This document shows positions 42,914-52,163 of a DNA stretch of 64,000 nucleotides, in pieces. The notes below the pieces were generated by a model. It did no database searches, was not told where the DNA came from, and worked only from the letters and a program-made list of their open reading frames with translations. Made by a program: the position numbers and the translations under genes. Source of the stretch: an uncultured Collinsella sp. (GTDB lineage: Bacteria > Actinomycetota > Coriobacteriia > Coriobacteriales > Coriobacteriaceae); contig UQHS01000002.1 in assembly GCA_900540845.1 (NCBI GenBank), positions 62,001 to 126,000 of the forward strand, in the 5' to 3' direction. Numbering within the stretch: the stretch's first letter is position 1; each line of letters opens with the position of its first letter.

Positions 42914-43414
42914 CTACAAATTCCCCAAAGCGCGCACGTTCTCCAACACCATATCGAGAGCGTGCAGGACGGCCTGCCGGCGCACATCGTTGCGACTTCC
43001 CTCAAAGGTGTAACGATGGCACATCGTGCCCCGAGAGGTGCTGCATGCGAGATACACGGTGCCCGCCGGGTCTGCGTTCGTCCCTCCGTCGGGCCCAGCA
43101 TATCCCGTCGCGCTCACCGCGACATCGGCGGAAAACAGCGCGAGGGAACGCTCGGCCATCTCGATCGCACATGCCTCACTCACCGCAGTGTGCTCCTGCA
43201 ATGTGGCCTCGGGCACCCCGAGCACATCGCGCTTGATCTCGTCGCAGTACGTCACGGCGCCGCCGCGCAGCACGCTGCTCGCACCGGGGATGTCGGCAAT
43301 GCTCGAGGCGATAAGCCCCGCCGTGCACGACTCGGCCGTTGAAATGGTCAAGGCATGATCCGTGGCTGCCTTAACGACCGAACGGGCCGCTGACTCAAGA
43401 TCTACGCACGACAT
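42914..43414 (-). CDS. CinA C-terminal domain protein (nicotinamide-nucleotide amidase, PncC-type)
   Basis: Deamidates NMN to NaMN in NAD recycling. The 166 residues correspond to the stand-alone CinA-C/PncC domain: TISTAESCTAGLIAS near the N-terminus, GGAVTYCDEIKRDVLGV, then SATGYAGPDGGT. The N-terminal MoCF domain of full CinA is absent. It lies between pgsA and recA, the place of cinA in Bacillus. AAAGGGG precedes the ATG. A hairpin separates it from pgsA upstream. Confidence 0.93.
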   Translation of the reverse strand: MSCVDLESAARSVVKAATDHALTISTAESCTAGLIASSIADIPGASSVLRGGAVTYCDEIKRDVLGVPEATLQEHTAVSEACAIEMAERSLALFSADVAVSATGYAGPDGGTNADPAGTVYLACSTSRGTMCHRYTFEGSRNDVRRQAVLHALDMVLENVRALGNL

Positions 43415-43437
43415 GCCTGCTCAATCCCCTTTCAATC

Positions 43438-43470
43438 AAAGAGCCCCGCACGCCGAGGAGCATGCGGGGC
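43438..43470 (-). terminator. Hairpin terminator after pgsA
   Basis: On the minus strand GCCCCGCA (43463-43470) and TGCGGGGC (43443-43450) pair around a 12-base loop, followed by TCTTTGATT. It separates pgsA from cinA, probably with partial read-through. Confidence 0.7.
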
Positions 43471-43486
43471 CGAAATAACCAATCGC

Positions 43487-44137
43487 CTAGAGGCGGAAGA
43501 TGATGTGACGGGCATTCCAGAAATACTGGGCGCCGGAGACGACGGTGAGCACCACCGCTGCGACCATCGTGGACCAGGCGACAGTCATGATGATGGCCCC
43601 CGCCATCATAGTGTTCGGCAGTGACAGGAACTCAAGGGCGATGCCAAGCAGATATGCGCACAGCGAGACCATGGTGACGGCCGTCTTTGCCTTGCCAAGC
43701 TTGTCTGCAGCGATAACCTCGCCGTTGGCGCTTGCGACCATGCGCAGGGCGCTGACGAGGAACTCGCGGAACATGATGATGAACACGAACCACACGTTGA
43801 CCAGGTCATGCTCAAGCAAGATGAGGAGCGCCGCAAACACCAACAGCTTATCGGCGATGGGGTCGAGGAACTTGCCGAAATCTGTCACCTCGCCGCGCTT
43901 GCGAGCGAGATCGCCGTCAATCTTGTCGGTGGCACTCAAGACAAAATACAGCACGAACGCGATGAGCGCCCACACACCTGCGGTGAGGCCGAAATAATTA
44001 CCTCCGGCCGCAAAGCCGTCGAATGAAAACTCACTCGCGACCATGAACAGCGGGATGAACACGATGCGTACGCACGTCACCACGTTTGCAGGGGTCCAGA
44101 TGCTCGTAATCTCTTTGCCTTTGGCATTTACAGCCAT
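43487..44137 (-). CDS. pgsA: CDP-diacylglycerol-glycerol-3-phosphate 3-phosphatidyltransferase
   Basis: Commits CDP-diacylglycerol to phosphatidylglycerol. The 216 residues have the CDP-alcohol transferase motif DKIDGDLAR then GKFLDPIADK, and about five membrane segments, beginning with WTPANVVTCVRI. It is the second paralogue in this window. This copy sits before cinA-recA as in Bacillus (ymfM-pgsA-cinA-recA), so it is the better candidate for the housekeeping enzyme. The start is three bases after the rimO stop. Confidence 0.94.
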   Translation of the reverse strand: MAVNAKGKEITSIWTPANVVTCVRIVFIPLFMVASEFSFDGFAAGGNYFGLTAGVWALIAFVLYFVLSATDKIDGDLARKRGEVTDFGKFLDPIADKLLVFAALLILLEHDLVNVWFVFIIMFREFLVSALRMVASANGEVIAADKLGKAKTAVTMVSLCAYLLGIALEFLSLPNTMMAGAIIMTVAWSTMVAAVVLTVVSGAQYFWNARHIIFRL

Positions 44138-44140
44138 GCT

Positions 44141-45478
44141 CTACTCCTCAACAATTTCGCCGATGAGCTCATAACAGAAGCTGTCGGTAAACCGCACCTT
44201 CATGATATCGCCGACGGCGACGTCTGCCAGCTCCAGGTGAACCGCGCCGTCGGAATCAGGCGCCTGGAACCAGGCGTGACCGATGAGCTCGGGGCCTTCG
44301 TCGGTCTCCTCGATGCCATCGACGATCACCTCGGCGACCTCGCCCACGTGTGCAGCCGTGGCGGCAAAGCCGAGCGACTCGGCCAGATCCATCGCGGCCT
44401 GCGTGCGCTCGAGCTTGATGTCCTCATCGACCTGCCCGTCCATCTTGGCTGCAAAGGTGCCCTCCTCCTGCGAATACGGGAAAACGCTCGTGTAGTCGAA
44501 CCCCTCGCGGTCCATGAAGGCGAGCATCTGCTCCGCCTCATCGTCGGTTTCGCCAGGGAAGCCGACGAGACTGGTAGTGCGGATGACCATCTGCGGAATC
44601 TCACGGCGCAGCTTGGCGAACAACTCGGTCAACTGCTCTTCCGACCCAGACCGGTGCATCGCCTTGAGGACGCGCGCGTTGCAATGCTGGACCGGGATGT
44701 CGATATACGGCAAGATCTCGGGCGTATCGCGAATCGTCTCAATGAGCTCATCGCTCATGCCCTCGGGCTGCAGATACAAAACACGCACCCAGACGTGCTC
44801 GGGGCGGACAGCCTCCGCGACTGCGCGCATGAGTTGGGCGAGGTTGCGCGGACCGTCGTGGGCGTCATAGAAATCTGAGCCCCAGATGCCCGTGTCCTGG
44901 CCGATGAGGACGATCTCGCGAACGCCCCCGGCAACCAGGTCGCGCACCTCGGCGAGAATGCTCTCAGCGGAACGCGAGTAATACCTGCCGCGGATATAGG
45001 GAATCGCGCAGAAGCTGCAATAGCGATCGCAGCCGTCGGAAATCTTGACATATGCGACGGCGCTCTCGATCGTGCGCTTGACGCTGGGAGTGAAGGGCGG
45101 CTCGGCGCGGCGCACGTCAAGCAGGCCGTCGATAACGGACACGATGCCGTCCTCTTCGTCGGTCCGGACGAACGCGGCGACTTCGGGGAGCTCGGTGGGC
45201 AGCTCGGCGCCGTAGCGCGAGGGAACGCAACCGCACATGACGATACGCGTGCCCCGCACTCCCTCGGAGATCTCCTCAGCCAGGGATAGGGTCGTCTCGA
45301 TGCTCTCGGACGTCGCCGAGGCGAGGAAGGAACAGGTGTTGATGATGACGACATCGGCCTCGTCGGCGGTGTCGACTTCGAGATAACCGGCCCCGTTGAG
45401 TAGGGAGCGCATGCGGTCGGTGTCGACCTCGTTCTTGGCGCAGCCGAGCGTGATGTACAGGATGGATCCGTATGCCAT
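44141..45478 (-). CDS. rimO: Ribosomal protein S12 methylthiotransferase RimO
   Basis: Radical-SAM enzyme that methylthiolates an aspartate of ribosomal protein S12. The 445 residues have the N-terminal LGCAKNEVDTDRM block, INTCSFL, the radical-SAM motif CDRYCSFC, and a C-terminal TRAM domain. It is a paralogue of the MiaB at 36.3 kb; the LGCAKNEVD start and S12-type TRAM domain point to RimO. It is ten bases after the yajQ gene. Confidence 0.95.
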   Translation of the reverse strand: MAYGSILYITLGCAKNEVDTDRMRSLLNGAGYLEVDTADEADVVIINTCSFLASATSESIETTLSLAEEISEGVRGTRIVMCGCVPSRYGAELPTELPEVAAFVRTDEEDGIVSVIDGLLDVRRAEPPFTPSVKRTIESAVAYVKISDGCDRYCSFCAIPYIRGRYYSRSAESILAEVRDLVAGGVREIVLIGQDTGIWGSDFYDAHDGPRNLAQLMRAVAEAVRPEHVWVRVLYLQPEGMSDELIETIRDTPEILPYIDIPVQHCNARVLKAMHRSGSEEQLTELFAKLRREIPQMVIRTTSLVGFPGETDDEAEQMLAFMDREGFDYTSVFPYSQEEGTFAAKMDGQVDEDIKLERTQAAMDLAESLGFAATAAHVGEVAEVIVDGIEETDEGPELIGHAWFQAPDSDGAVHLELADVAVGDIMKVRFTDSFCYELIGEIVEE

Positions 45479-45487
45479 AGATAATCC

Positions 45488-45985
45488 CTAGCGGTAATTC
45501 GTGAACTGAAGGGGCTGACCATAATCCTGCTCGCGCAGGAACGCGATGACCTGCTGCAAAACGTCTTTGGAGGCACTCGAGACGCGCAGCTTGTCAGCCT
45601 CGATGGTGACCTTCACCTTGAGCTTTTGGTCCTTGATGTCCTTGTTGATCTTTTTGGCCGTGGCCTGATCGATGCCCTCGACGATGTGACCCATCAGGCG
45701 AACCGTGCCGCCCGACGCCGCCTGAGGCTCATCCCAAGACACCGTCTTGATGTCGACACCGCGCTTGATGAGCTTGCTCGACAGCACATCGATGATCTGG
45801 CGTGCGACGAAATCGGCGGGAGCATGCAGGGTGAAGAGCTTGTCGGCTTTGGAGAGTTCGATCGTAGCGCCCGAATCCTTCAAATCATAGCGCTGGGACA
45901 GCTCGCGCGCGGTTTGCTGGAAGGCGTTGTCGACCTCCTGCATGTTGACTTCGGATACAACATCGAAGCTGGAATCTTTAGCCAT
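45488..45985 (-). CDS. YajQ family nucleotide-binding protein
   Basis: Small cytosolic protein of the DUF520 family; some members bind cyclic di-GMP in Gram-negative species, and the role in Actinobacteria is unknown. The 165 residues begin with the usual MAKDSSFDVVSEVN and contain NAFQQTARELSQRYDLKDSG and a typical C-terminal FLREQDYGQPLQFTNYR. AAGGAGTG precedes the ATG. It sits between the RodZ-like gene and rimO. Confidence 0.95.
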   Translation of the reverse strand: MAKDSSFDVVSEVNMQEVDNAFQQTARELSQRYDLKDSGATIELSKADKLFTLHAPADFVARQIIDVLSSKLIKRGVDIKTVSWDEPQAASGGTVRLMGHIVEGIDQATAKKINKDIKDQKLKVKVTIEADKLRVSSASKDVLQQVIAFLREQDYGQPLQFTNYR

Positions 45986-46035
45986 GAGAACACTCCTTAG
46001 TACATCTATCTATCATAGAACCAGATCATGTGCGC

Positions 46036-47421
46036 CTATGCGGCCGGTTGGGCGGCGTCGCCCTCGGGAACCTCGATCCCCGCGGCCTTCGCCTCGGACG
46101 CCGTCATGTCAAGCGTACCATCTCCATCGGAATCGACGACCTTCTCCTCCTTTTTCTTCGGAGCAAGGATCGAGACCTTGCCAACGCCCGACACCTTGGT
46201 ATCGTAGCGGACCTTCTCGCCATTCTTGTAGACCGCCACGGCGCTCGGGGTATCGGTCGTGATATCGATTTGAGTGGTTACGGTGAACTGCTCCTCGAAA
46301 GGTCCAACCACCTGTTTACCGAGAACGTTTTTGCCGTCAAGCTTTACCTCGACCCATGCCACCGAACCCTTCTCCTTCAAGGAAACCTTGACGATGGTCT
46401 CTTGCGGCTCGGTGTCTTCCGGGCCGTCCGGGTCCTCGTCGTCTGTTGCCTGGGAGCTGGCGTCGTCATCGGAAGACGAGTTATCAGAAGACGAGGTGTC
46501 GTCCTTGGCGGGATCCTTCTTGGAGGTATCGACTTGCGATGAGCTGGGGGCGGCGCTTCCAGCCGCCTCGGGCTCAGGCGCGCAGCCGCGCAGCAGCATG
46601 AAGCCGGCGAGCACGATGATCACCAGCGCGATGAGCGCTGCAGCGATGATCATGCGAGGGTCGAAGCGATCGAACAGGCTCATCGATGGCGTCGACTGCC
46701 TGCCGCGTCCTCCCCTGCCCTGAGAAGCGGGGCCGCGGCGGCGTCCATCGCGATACCCTCCCGAGCGCTGCGGGGTCCTGCCCGCCATGGAGTAGCCACC
46801 GCGGTCGCGCGGGTCTCGACGGCCGTCGTAAGATCTTTGGGGACGCTGACGGGAAGGATAGCCGCGCGGGTCAGGCCGCCTCTGGGGGTATGCATCGGGA
46901 TGCGCGGAGCCACGAGTGCGAGACCGCATGGAGGGATCGTACGCATGCTGAGGAGGACGGCGCGAGTCGGTCATGGCGGAGGGGCGCAAACGCGCCGAGG
47001 ACATGGGCTCGTGCGGGGAGGTTGATTCCGAGACGTACCCAGCCTGCGGGGGACGAGCGCCGTAGCGGGACTGAGGCACGGCGTTGACCATCATGTAACG
47101 CGCGGGGGCATTGGAGCTGCGAGGGCTGGCATCGGCGGCGGCATCGGCAAAACGGCCGACGCGCCCGCCCGCCCCATGCTCGTACTCGTAAAGCGCATCG
47201 AAGTACGCATCGACAACGACGTCGGGATTGAGGCTGAGATACCTGGCATAGCTTGCGATCATCCCCTGCGCGTATCCCCGCGGGGGCATGGCAGAGAAGT
47301 TCTCGGTCTCGAAGTACTCAATAATCTGCGGGCGAATCTTGACGATGTTCGAAACCTGCTGGATGGAGATGCCGAGCTGACGGCGGCGCTCGAGAAGCAT
47401 GTCACCAAAGTGCCGACTCAT
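46036..47421 (-). CDS. RodZ-like helix-turn-helix membrane protein
   Basis: Bitopic protein of the RodZ/YmfM family, which links the cell-shape machinery to the membrane. The 461 residues start with a cro-like helix-turn-helix at about 1-75 (RRQLGISIQQVSNIVKIR), then a long unstructured arm (about 85-250) rich in Arg, Gly, Pro and Ser, one membrane helix at about 255-280 (MIIAAALIALVIIVLAG), an acidic Ser/Asp linker, and a C-terminal DUF4115-like domain (about 340-430). The arm is strongly basic. It follows ftsK with no gap, as in many Gram-positive genomes. MreB is not encoded in the window. Confidence 0.85.
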   Translation of the reverse strand: MSRHFGDMLLERRRQLGISIQQVSNIVKIRPQIIEYFETENFSAMPPRGYAQGMIASYARYLSLNPDVVVDAYFDALYEYEHGAGGRVGRFADAAADASPRSSNAPARYMMVNAVPQSRYGARPPQAGYVSESTSPHEPMSSARLRPSAMTDSRRPPQHAYDPSMRSRTRGSAHPDAYPQRRPDPRGYPSRQRPQRSYDGRRDPRDRGGYSMAGRTPQRSGGYRDGRRRGPASQGRGGRGRQSTPSMSLFDRFDPRMIIAAALIALVIIVLAGFMLLRGCAPEPEAAGSAAPSSSQVDTSKKDPAKDDTSSSDNSSSDDDASSQATDDEDPDGPEDTEPQETIVKVSLKEKGSVAWVEVKLDGKNVLGKQVVGPFEEQFTVTTQIDITTDTPSAVAVYKNGEKVRYDTKVSGVGKVSILAPKKKEEKVVDSDGDGTLDMTASEAKAAGIEVPEGDAAQPAA

Positions 47422-50184
47422 TTACATCCCCCCAAAAATCTCGTCATCGCTCAGCGGCTCTTCCACTGCGCGAAGGGCGGCGAGGCCCTCTTCATCGTAG
47501 AGCACCTCGCGTGGCTTAGACCCATCGGGCGGACCGACAATGCCCTTCTCCTCGAGCATATCCATGATGCGACCGGCACGGGCGTAGCCGACCTTGAGGC
47601 GACGCTGCAGGCCGGACGTCGAGCCGAGCTGGGTCTCGACAACGATCTTCGCGGCGTCCCAGAGCAGAGGGTCATCCTCGGAAGGGGCCTCGTTATAGAA
47701 CGACCCCGCTCCCCCGCCGTTCATCGATGCGGGCGCCACGGCGGAGAGGATCTCCTCGTGGTAGTCGGGGGCGCCCTGTTCCTTGACGAACTCGACCACG
47801 TCGTTGATCTCATCGTCGGAGACAAAGCAGCCCTGAATGCGCTTGGGCTTGCCCCAATCGACCTTTGAGAACAGCATGTCGCCATAGCCAGTGAGCTTCT
47901 CGGCTCCCATCTGGTCGATGATGACGCGGCTGTCGATGCCCGTTGCAACGTTGAACGCGATGCGATTGGTGATGTTGGCCTTGATGAGGCCCGTAACCAC
48001 ATTGGAGCTCGGGCGCTGCGTCGCGACGATCAAGTGGATACCCGCGGCGCGTCCCAGCTGGGCGATGCGCACAATGCTCGCCTCGACGTCTTTTCCGGCG
48101 ACCATCATCAAGTCTGAGAGCTCATCGATGATGATGACGAGATACGGCATCTTGGCTGGCGGGTTGTCGTAGTGCTCAAATGCGCCCGCTGCCTGCTTTT
48201 CGTTGAACGTCGAAATCTTACGGACCCCGAGGCGCTCGAAGACCTTAAGGCGGCGCTCCATTTCTGACACGGCCCACTGCAGGGCGCTGGCGGCCTGCTT
48301 GGGCTCGGTGACCACGGGGACATAGAGGTGGGGCAGGCCGTTGTAGCCCGAAAGCTCGACGCGCTTGGGGTCGACCATGATGAGACGAACATCTTCGGGC
48401 AGGCTGCGCATGAGCAGCGCCATGATGATGGAGTTGATCATGACCGACTTGCCTGAGCCCGTCGTGCCGGCGATGAGCAGGTGGGGCATCTTCGCAAGGT
48501 CAGCGACGACCGGCTGTCCTTCAGCATCGCGGCCGATGGCCAGCTCGAGCGGCCCTCCCTGGACGTAGGGTAGGACATCGCCGAGGTTCACGTTCTGGCG
48601 CTTTGCGTTGGGGATCTCGATGCCCACGAGCGAGGTACCGGGAATCGGCGCAAAGATGCGGACCGACTGCGCGGCAAGCGAGAGTGCGATGTCATCCTCG
48701 AGGTTTGAGATGCGGCTTACACGCTCGCCCTCGCCGGGCTGCACCTTGAAGGTCGTGACCGTTGGGCCCGCGATCCAGCCGACGACGCGCGAATGCAGGC
48801 CGAACTCCTGCAGCGTGGACTGCAGCGAATGGGCGGTCTGCTCGAGCTCGGTATCGGAGGAAGCGGCGGAGGCGGAGTGCGGGTTGTGGCGAAGCATCGT
48901 GAGCGGCGGGAGCTGCAGCTCGGAGGCGTTAGCATCGTCGGCTTCGTTCTCGCCAATGCGCGTCGCGCGGCGCACGGCCTGCTCGGCATCCGCCTGCGAC
49001 GAGGCGGCGCCGGCGCCATCGGAGCGCGCGCCCGAAGACGCGCCCGCGGACTTTAGGAACTCAGGAATCACCAAGCCAGGGGCATCATCGTCAGCGCTAG
49101 AATCGTCCTCGGAATCATTTGCGGCGAAGGGAGGGACCTCGAGGAGGTCCTCCCCATTGTGCGAGGACTCGACAGCCACAGGCTTCGCCTGTGCGCCCTG
49201 TTGGGGCGCAACGTGGCGATCGGGAATGGGGATGTAAGTTGTTTGCGCCGTCTCGGCCTCAAGCTGGTCGGAGACATCGACAAAGGGGTCCTCGTCGACA
49301 TCGGCGTCTTCGGTTGCGAACGCACCTGGCAGCACTGTGGTCTCACGCGAGCCCAAAAACGTCGTGGGGGTGCTCCCCTCGTCGTCGAACAGGGCGCCCT
49401 GGCGGGCCGCCGCCCCACCGCGCATGCCCTCTCCTGCCTCCAGCGGGGACTCGGCATCTTGAGAGCCGCGACGATGCGCACCCACGGCGACATGCTCGCC
49501 CCATGGGGTCTCGTTGAGGTCGACGCTGCGGCGCTCACGCAGGGCCGTGACATGCTCGGCCGCGCCGCAGACGAGGTCGCTGATCGAGAATCCGATTATG
49601 ACGAGGCCGACGATGACCAGTCCCACGAGAACGACGACGGAAATGGGCTTGCCGAACGCCTGCTGAAGAGCGCTGGCGATGGATGCGCCGACATACCCGC
49701 CGGACCGCACGAGGGCGGCGGGCTCGAACATGCCCGCGGTCGAGAACGCAGTGTTGGGAACCATCAGTGACAACATGGCGAGGATCGACAGCGCGATGAG
49801 CGCCGCACCTCCGCAGATGCGAGCGTTACATGGGGTACGGTCGCGCAGGAACAGGAGTGCAGCGATGATGAGGATCACAAACGGCAGCACGTAGGCGCCA
49901 AGGCCAAAACCCAGATGGTAGAAATTGGCGATAGCGTGCGAGACCGGTGCAGACGACGGCGACACGACGGCGATAAACGAGACAACCGCGACCACCGCGA
50001 GAACGATCCCGGTGATGTCGCGGCTGACGCCGGCATCGACCAGCGGCTCAAATTGAGGCTGGGCCGCTGCGAGATGAGAGCCGTTAGCGCGAAGATTCTT
50101 TTGTGCCGCAGCCGAAGAAGAGGAGCGCTTCCCCTTGGATGCGCTCCCCTTCTTGTTCTTGGCTGGTGTCTCAGCTCGAGCCAA
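47422..50184 (-). CDS. ftsK: DNA translocase FtsK/SpoIIIE
   Basis: Septal pump that moves chromosome ends into daughter cells. The 920 residues have four N-terminal membrane segments (about 55-215), an acidic linker of about 200 residues, the motor domain with Walker A GTTGSGKS and a DELSDLMM Walker B region, and a C-terminal gamma winged helix (about 855-920: STSGLQRRLKVGYARAGRIM). The basic N-terminus is rich in Lys, Ser and Ala. It lies between rnj and the RodZ-like gene. Confidence 0.96.
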   Translation of the reverse strand: MARAETPAKNKKGSASKGKRSSSSAAAQKNLRANGSHLAAAQPQFEPLVDAGVSRDITGIVLAVVAVVSFIAVVSPSSAPVSHAIANFYHLGFGLGAYVLPFVILIIAALLFLRDRTPCNARICGGAALIALSILAMLSLMVPNTAFSTAGMFEPAALVRSGGYVGASIASALQQAFGKPISVVVLVGLVIVGLVIIGFSISDLVCGAAEHVTALRERRSVDLNETPWGEHVAVGAHRRGSQDAESPLEAGEGMRGGAAARQGALFDDEGSTPTTFLGSRETTVLPGAFATEDADVDEDPFVDVSDQLEAETAQTTYIPIPDRHVAPQQGAQAKPVAVESSHNGEDLLEVPPFAANDSEDDSSADDDAPGLVIPEFLKSAGASSGARSDGAGAASSQADAEQAVRRATRIGENEADDANASELQLPPLTMLRHNPHSASAASSDTELEQTAHSLQSTLQEFGLHSRVVGWIAGPTVTTFKVQPGEGERVSRISNLEDDIALSLAAQSVRIFAPIPGTSLVGIEIPNAKRQNVNLGDVLPYVQGGPLELAIGRDAEGQPVVADLAKMPHLLIAGTTGSGKSVMINSIIMALLMRSLPEDVRLIMVDPKRVELSGYNGLPHLYVPVVTEPKQAASALQWAVSEMERRLKVFERLGVRKISTFNEKQAAGAFEHYDNPPAKMPYLVIIIDELSDLMMVAGKDVEASIVRIAQLGRAAGIHLIVATQRPSSNVVTGLIKANITNRIAFNVATGIDSRVIIDQMGAEKLTGYGDMLFSKVDWGKPKRIQGCFVSDDEINDVVEFVKEQGAPDYHEEILSAVAPASMNGGGAGSFYNEAPSEDDPLLWDAAKIVVETQLGSTSGLQRRLKVGYARAGRIMDMLEEKGIVGPPDGSKPREVLYDEEGLAALRAVEEPLSDDEIFGGM

Positions 50185-50185
50185 C

Positions 50186-51862
50186 CTACACCTCCATGAC
50201 GACCGGGATAATCATCGGGCGTGTGCGGTTAGCATTCCAGATGAAGTTGGACAGGGAGTCGCGAACCGCCTTGCGCAGCTCGCCAGTTCCCGAAGAGGAG
50301 AAGTTGAACTTGCCCTTTTCGATGGCGCGCATGACGGCGGCGGAGGCGTCGGCGGCAAATTGGTCATCGATGGGGAACGAGACGCCGCGGCCGGAGAACT
50401 CGACACCGCCGATCTTCTTGTGCTTCACGTCAAGGGTGGCGACGACCGTCACCATGCCGTCGCTCGCGAGCTTCTGACGATCGCGCAGGACAATGGGGTC
50501 GGTGTCGCCGATGCGCAGGCCGTCGACGTACACCACACCGGATTCGACCGAACGACCGCGCTTCACGACGCCGTCGCGCAACTCTAGGGTGTCTCCGTTG
50601 TCGATGACGAAGATGTTCTTCTCGGGAATGCCCATCTTGCGGCCGAGCGCCGCGTGCGCACGCAGGTGCACGGCCTCACCGTGAACCGGCATGAAGAACG
50701 TGGGCTTGGTGAGCGCTAGCATGAGCTTGAGCTCCTCCTGGCTCGCGTGGCCCGAAACATGGACTAGCGCGCGGTTCTTGTCGTAGACGTCGCAGCCGAG
50801 CTTGGCAAGGCTGTTGACGACCTGCTGAACGGCCTTTTCGTTGCCTGGAACCGGCGTGGCGGAGATGATGACCGTATCGCCCTCGTGAATGGACAGGGTC
50901 TTGTGCTCACCGTTGGCCATGCGGGACAGCGCGGACAGCGGCTCGCCCTGAGATCCGGTGCACATGACGACGATCTTGTCCTCGGGGACGCCATTGATGT
51001 CGAAAGCATCGACGATGTCGCTCTCATCGACATTGAGGTAGCCCAGCTCACGTGCAACGCGGGTGTTGGTGAGCATGGAGCGGCCGGTGACGACGATCTT
51101 GCGGTTGCACTTCTTCGCCGCATCGCAGATCTGCTGCAGGCGATGGATGTGGCTGGAGAACGATGCGACGAACACGCGACCCGGGGCATTCTTGATGATA
51201 TGCAGCAACGACGGACCAACCTCGGCCTCAGACTTGGTGAAGCCGGGGGCGGTGGCGTTGGTGGAGTCGGACATCAGCAGATCGACACCCTGCTTGCCAA
51301 ACTTGGCGATGGCGCCGTAGTCGGGAGTGACGCCATCGATGGGCGTCTGGTCGAGCTTGAAGTCGCCCGTGTGCACAACGGTGCCGGCGGGAGTCTTGAG
51401 AAACACGCCGAGCGCCCCGGGGATAGAGTGGGTCGTGGCGAAAAACTCGATGGAGAAGCAGCCAAGATTGATGTGGCTGCCACCCTTCACCTCGCGGAAC
51501 TTCGGGGCGCGGATGCGGAACTCGGAGAGCTTACCCTCGATGAAACCGAGCGTGAGCTTGCTCGAGAAAATCGGCACCTTGTTGTTGAGGTCCTGCAGAA
51601 GATACGGCAGGGCACCGGTGTGATCCTCGTGGCCGTGGGTGATGATGATGCCGCGGAGCTTGTGCTCGTTCTCAAGCACATAGGTATAGTCGGGCAGCAC
51701 CAGATCGATGCCGGGCTGGTTGTCATCGGGGAACATGAGTCCGGCGTCGATGAGCACCAAGTCATCGCCGCATTCGAACGCGGTCATGTTCTTGCCGATA
51801 CCATCAAGACCGCCCAGGGGAATGACCTTGAGCGGGGCGGCGGCTTTTTTGTTGTTTGCCAT
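50186..51862 (-). CDS. rnj: Ribonuclease J
   Basis: Metallo-beta-lactamase ribonuclease with 5'-3' exo- and endonuclease activity in rRNA and mRNA processing. The 558 residues begin (after the ATG at 51862) with a short basic tail and the VIPLGGLDGIGKNM block, then the zinc motif THGHEDHTGA, GDFKLDQTP, SHIHRLQQI and the C-terminal RNase J domain. The ATG at 51889 is an alternative. Both rnj and rny occur here, so this organism has both mRNA decay enzymes. Confidence 0.96.
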   Translation of the reverse strand: MANNKKAAAPLKVIPLGGLDGIGKNMTAFECGDDLVLIDAGLMFPDDNQPGIDLVLPDYTYVLENEHKLRGIIITHGHEDHTGALPYLLQDLNNKVPIFSSKLTLGFIEGKLSEFRIRAPKFREVKGGSHINLGCFSIEFFATTHSIPGALGVFLKTPAGTVVHTGDFKLDQTPIDGVTPDYGAIAKFGKQGVDLLMSDSTNATAPGFTKSEAEVGPSLLHIIKNAPGRVFVASFSSHIHRLQQICDAAKKCNRKIVVTGRSMLTNTRVARELGYLNVDESDIVDAFDINGVPEDKIVVMCTGSQGEPLSALSRMANGEHKTLSIHEGDTVIISATPVPGNEKAVQQVVNSLAKLGCDVYDKNRALVHVSGHASQEELKLMLALTKPTFFMPVHGEAVHLRAHAALGRKMGIPEKNIFVIDNGDTLELRDGVVKRGRSVESGVVYVDGLRIGDTDPIVLRDRQKLASDGMVTVVATLDVKHKKIGGVEFSGRGVSFPIDDQFAADASAAVMRAIEKGKFNFSSSGTGELRKAVRDSLSNFIWNANRTRPMIIPVVMEV

Positions 51863-52021
51863 ACGAGTAGTGGTTCCTTTCGGTTGCATTTCACACAAAA
51901 ACGATGGGGCGTGCCCATCGAACTGGTTGAAGTAACCATCGTCGGTTCGAGAGGTCCGACATATTCCCATCCATTGTAACCAGCTGGGTCCATGCAAACG
52001 AAAGTACACTAAAAGTACGGG

Positions 52022-52076
52022 TCAAGAAAAGCGCGGGCGCACGGAGGGGTGTGAATGGGCCGCGCCGTGCGCCCGC
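52022..52076 (-). terminator. Rho-independent terminator of ppdK
   Basis: A 12-bp stem (52033-52044 with 52065-52076) is followed on the minus strand by GCTTTTCTTG. Confidence 0.8.
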
Positions 52077-52163
52077 AGGCGCAAAAGTTGGCTGCCGCCG
52101 CAAAATCCGCGCCGCGTCAGCGAGGGGACCGACAATTGTTTTCGGGCCCCTCGCGTTGTTGTA

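Noticed and set aside
50885..51979. Plus-strand open frame opposite rnj
   Set aside because: Mirror frame of RNase J without family similarity.
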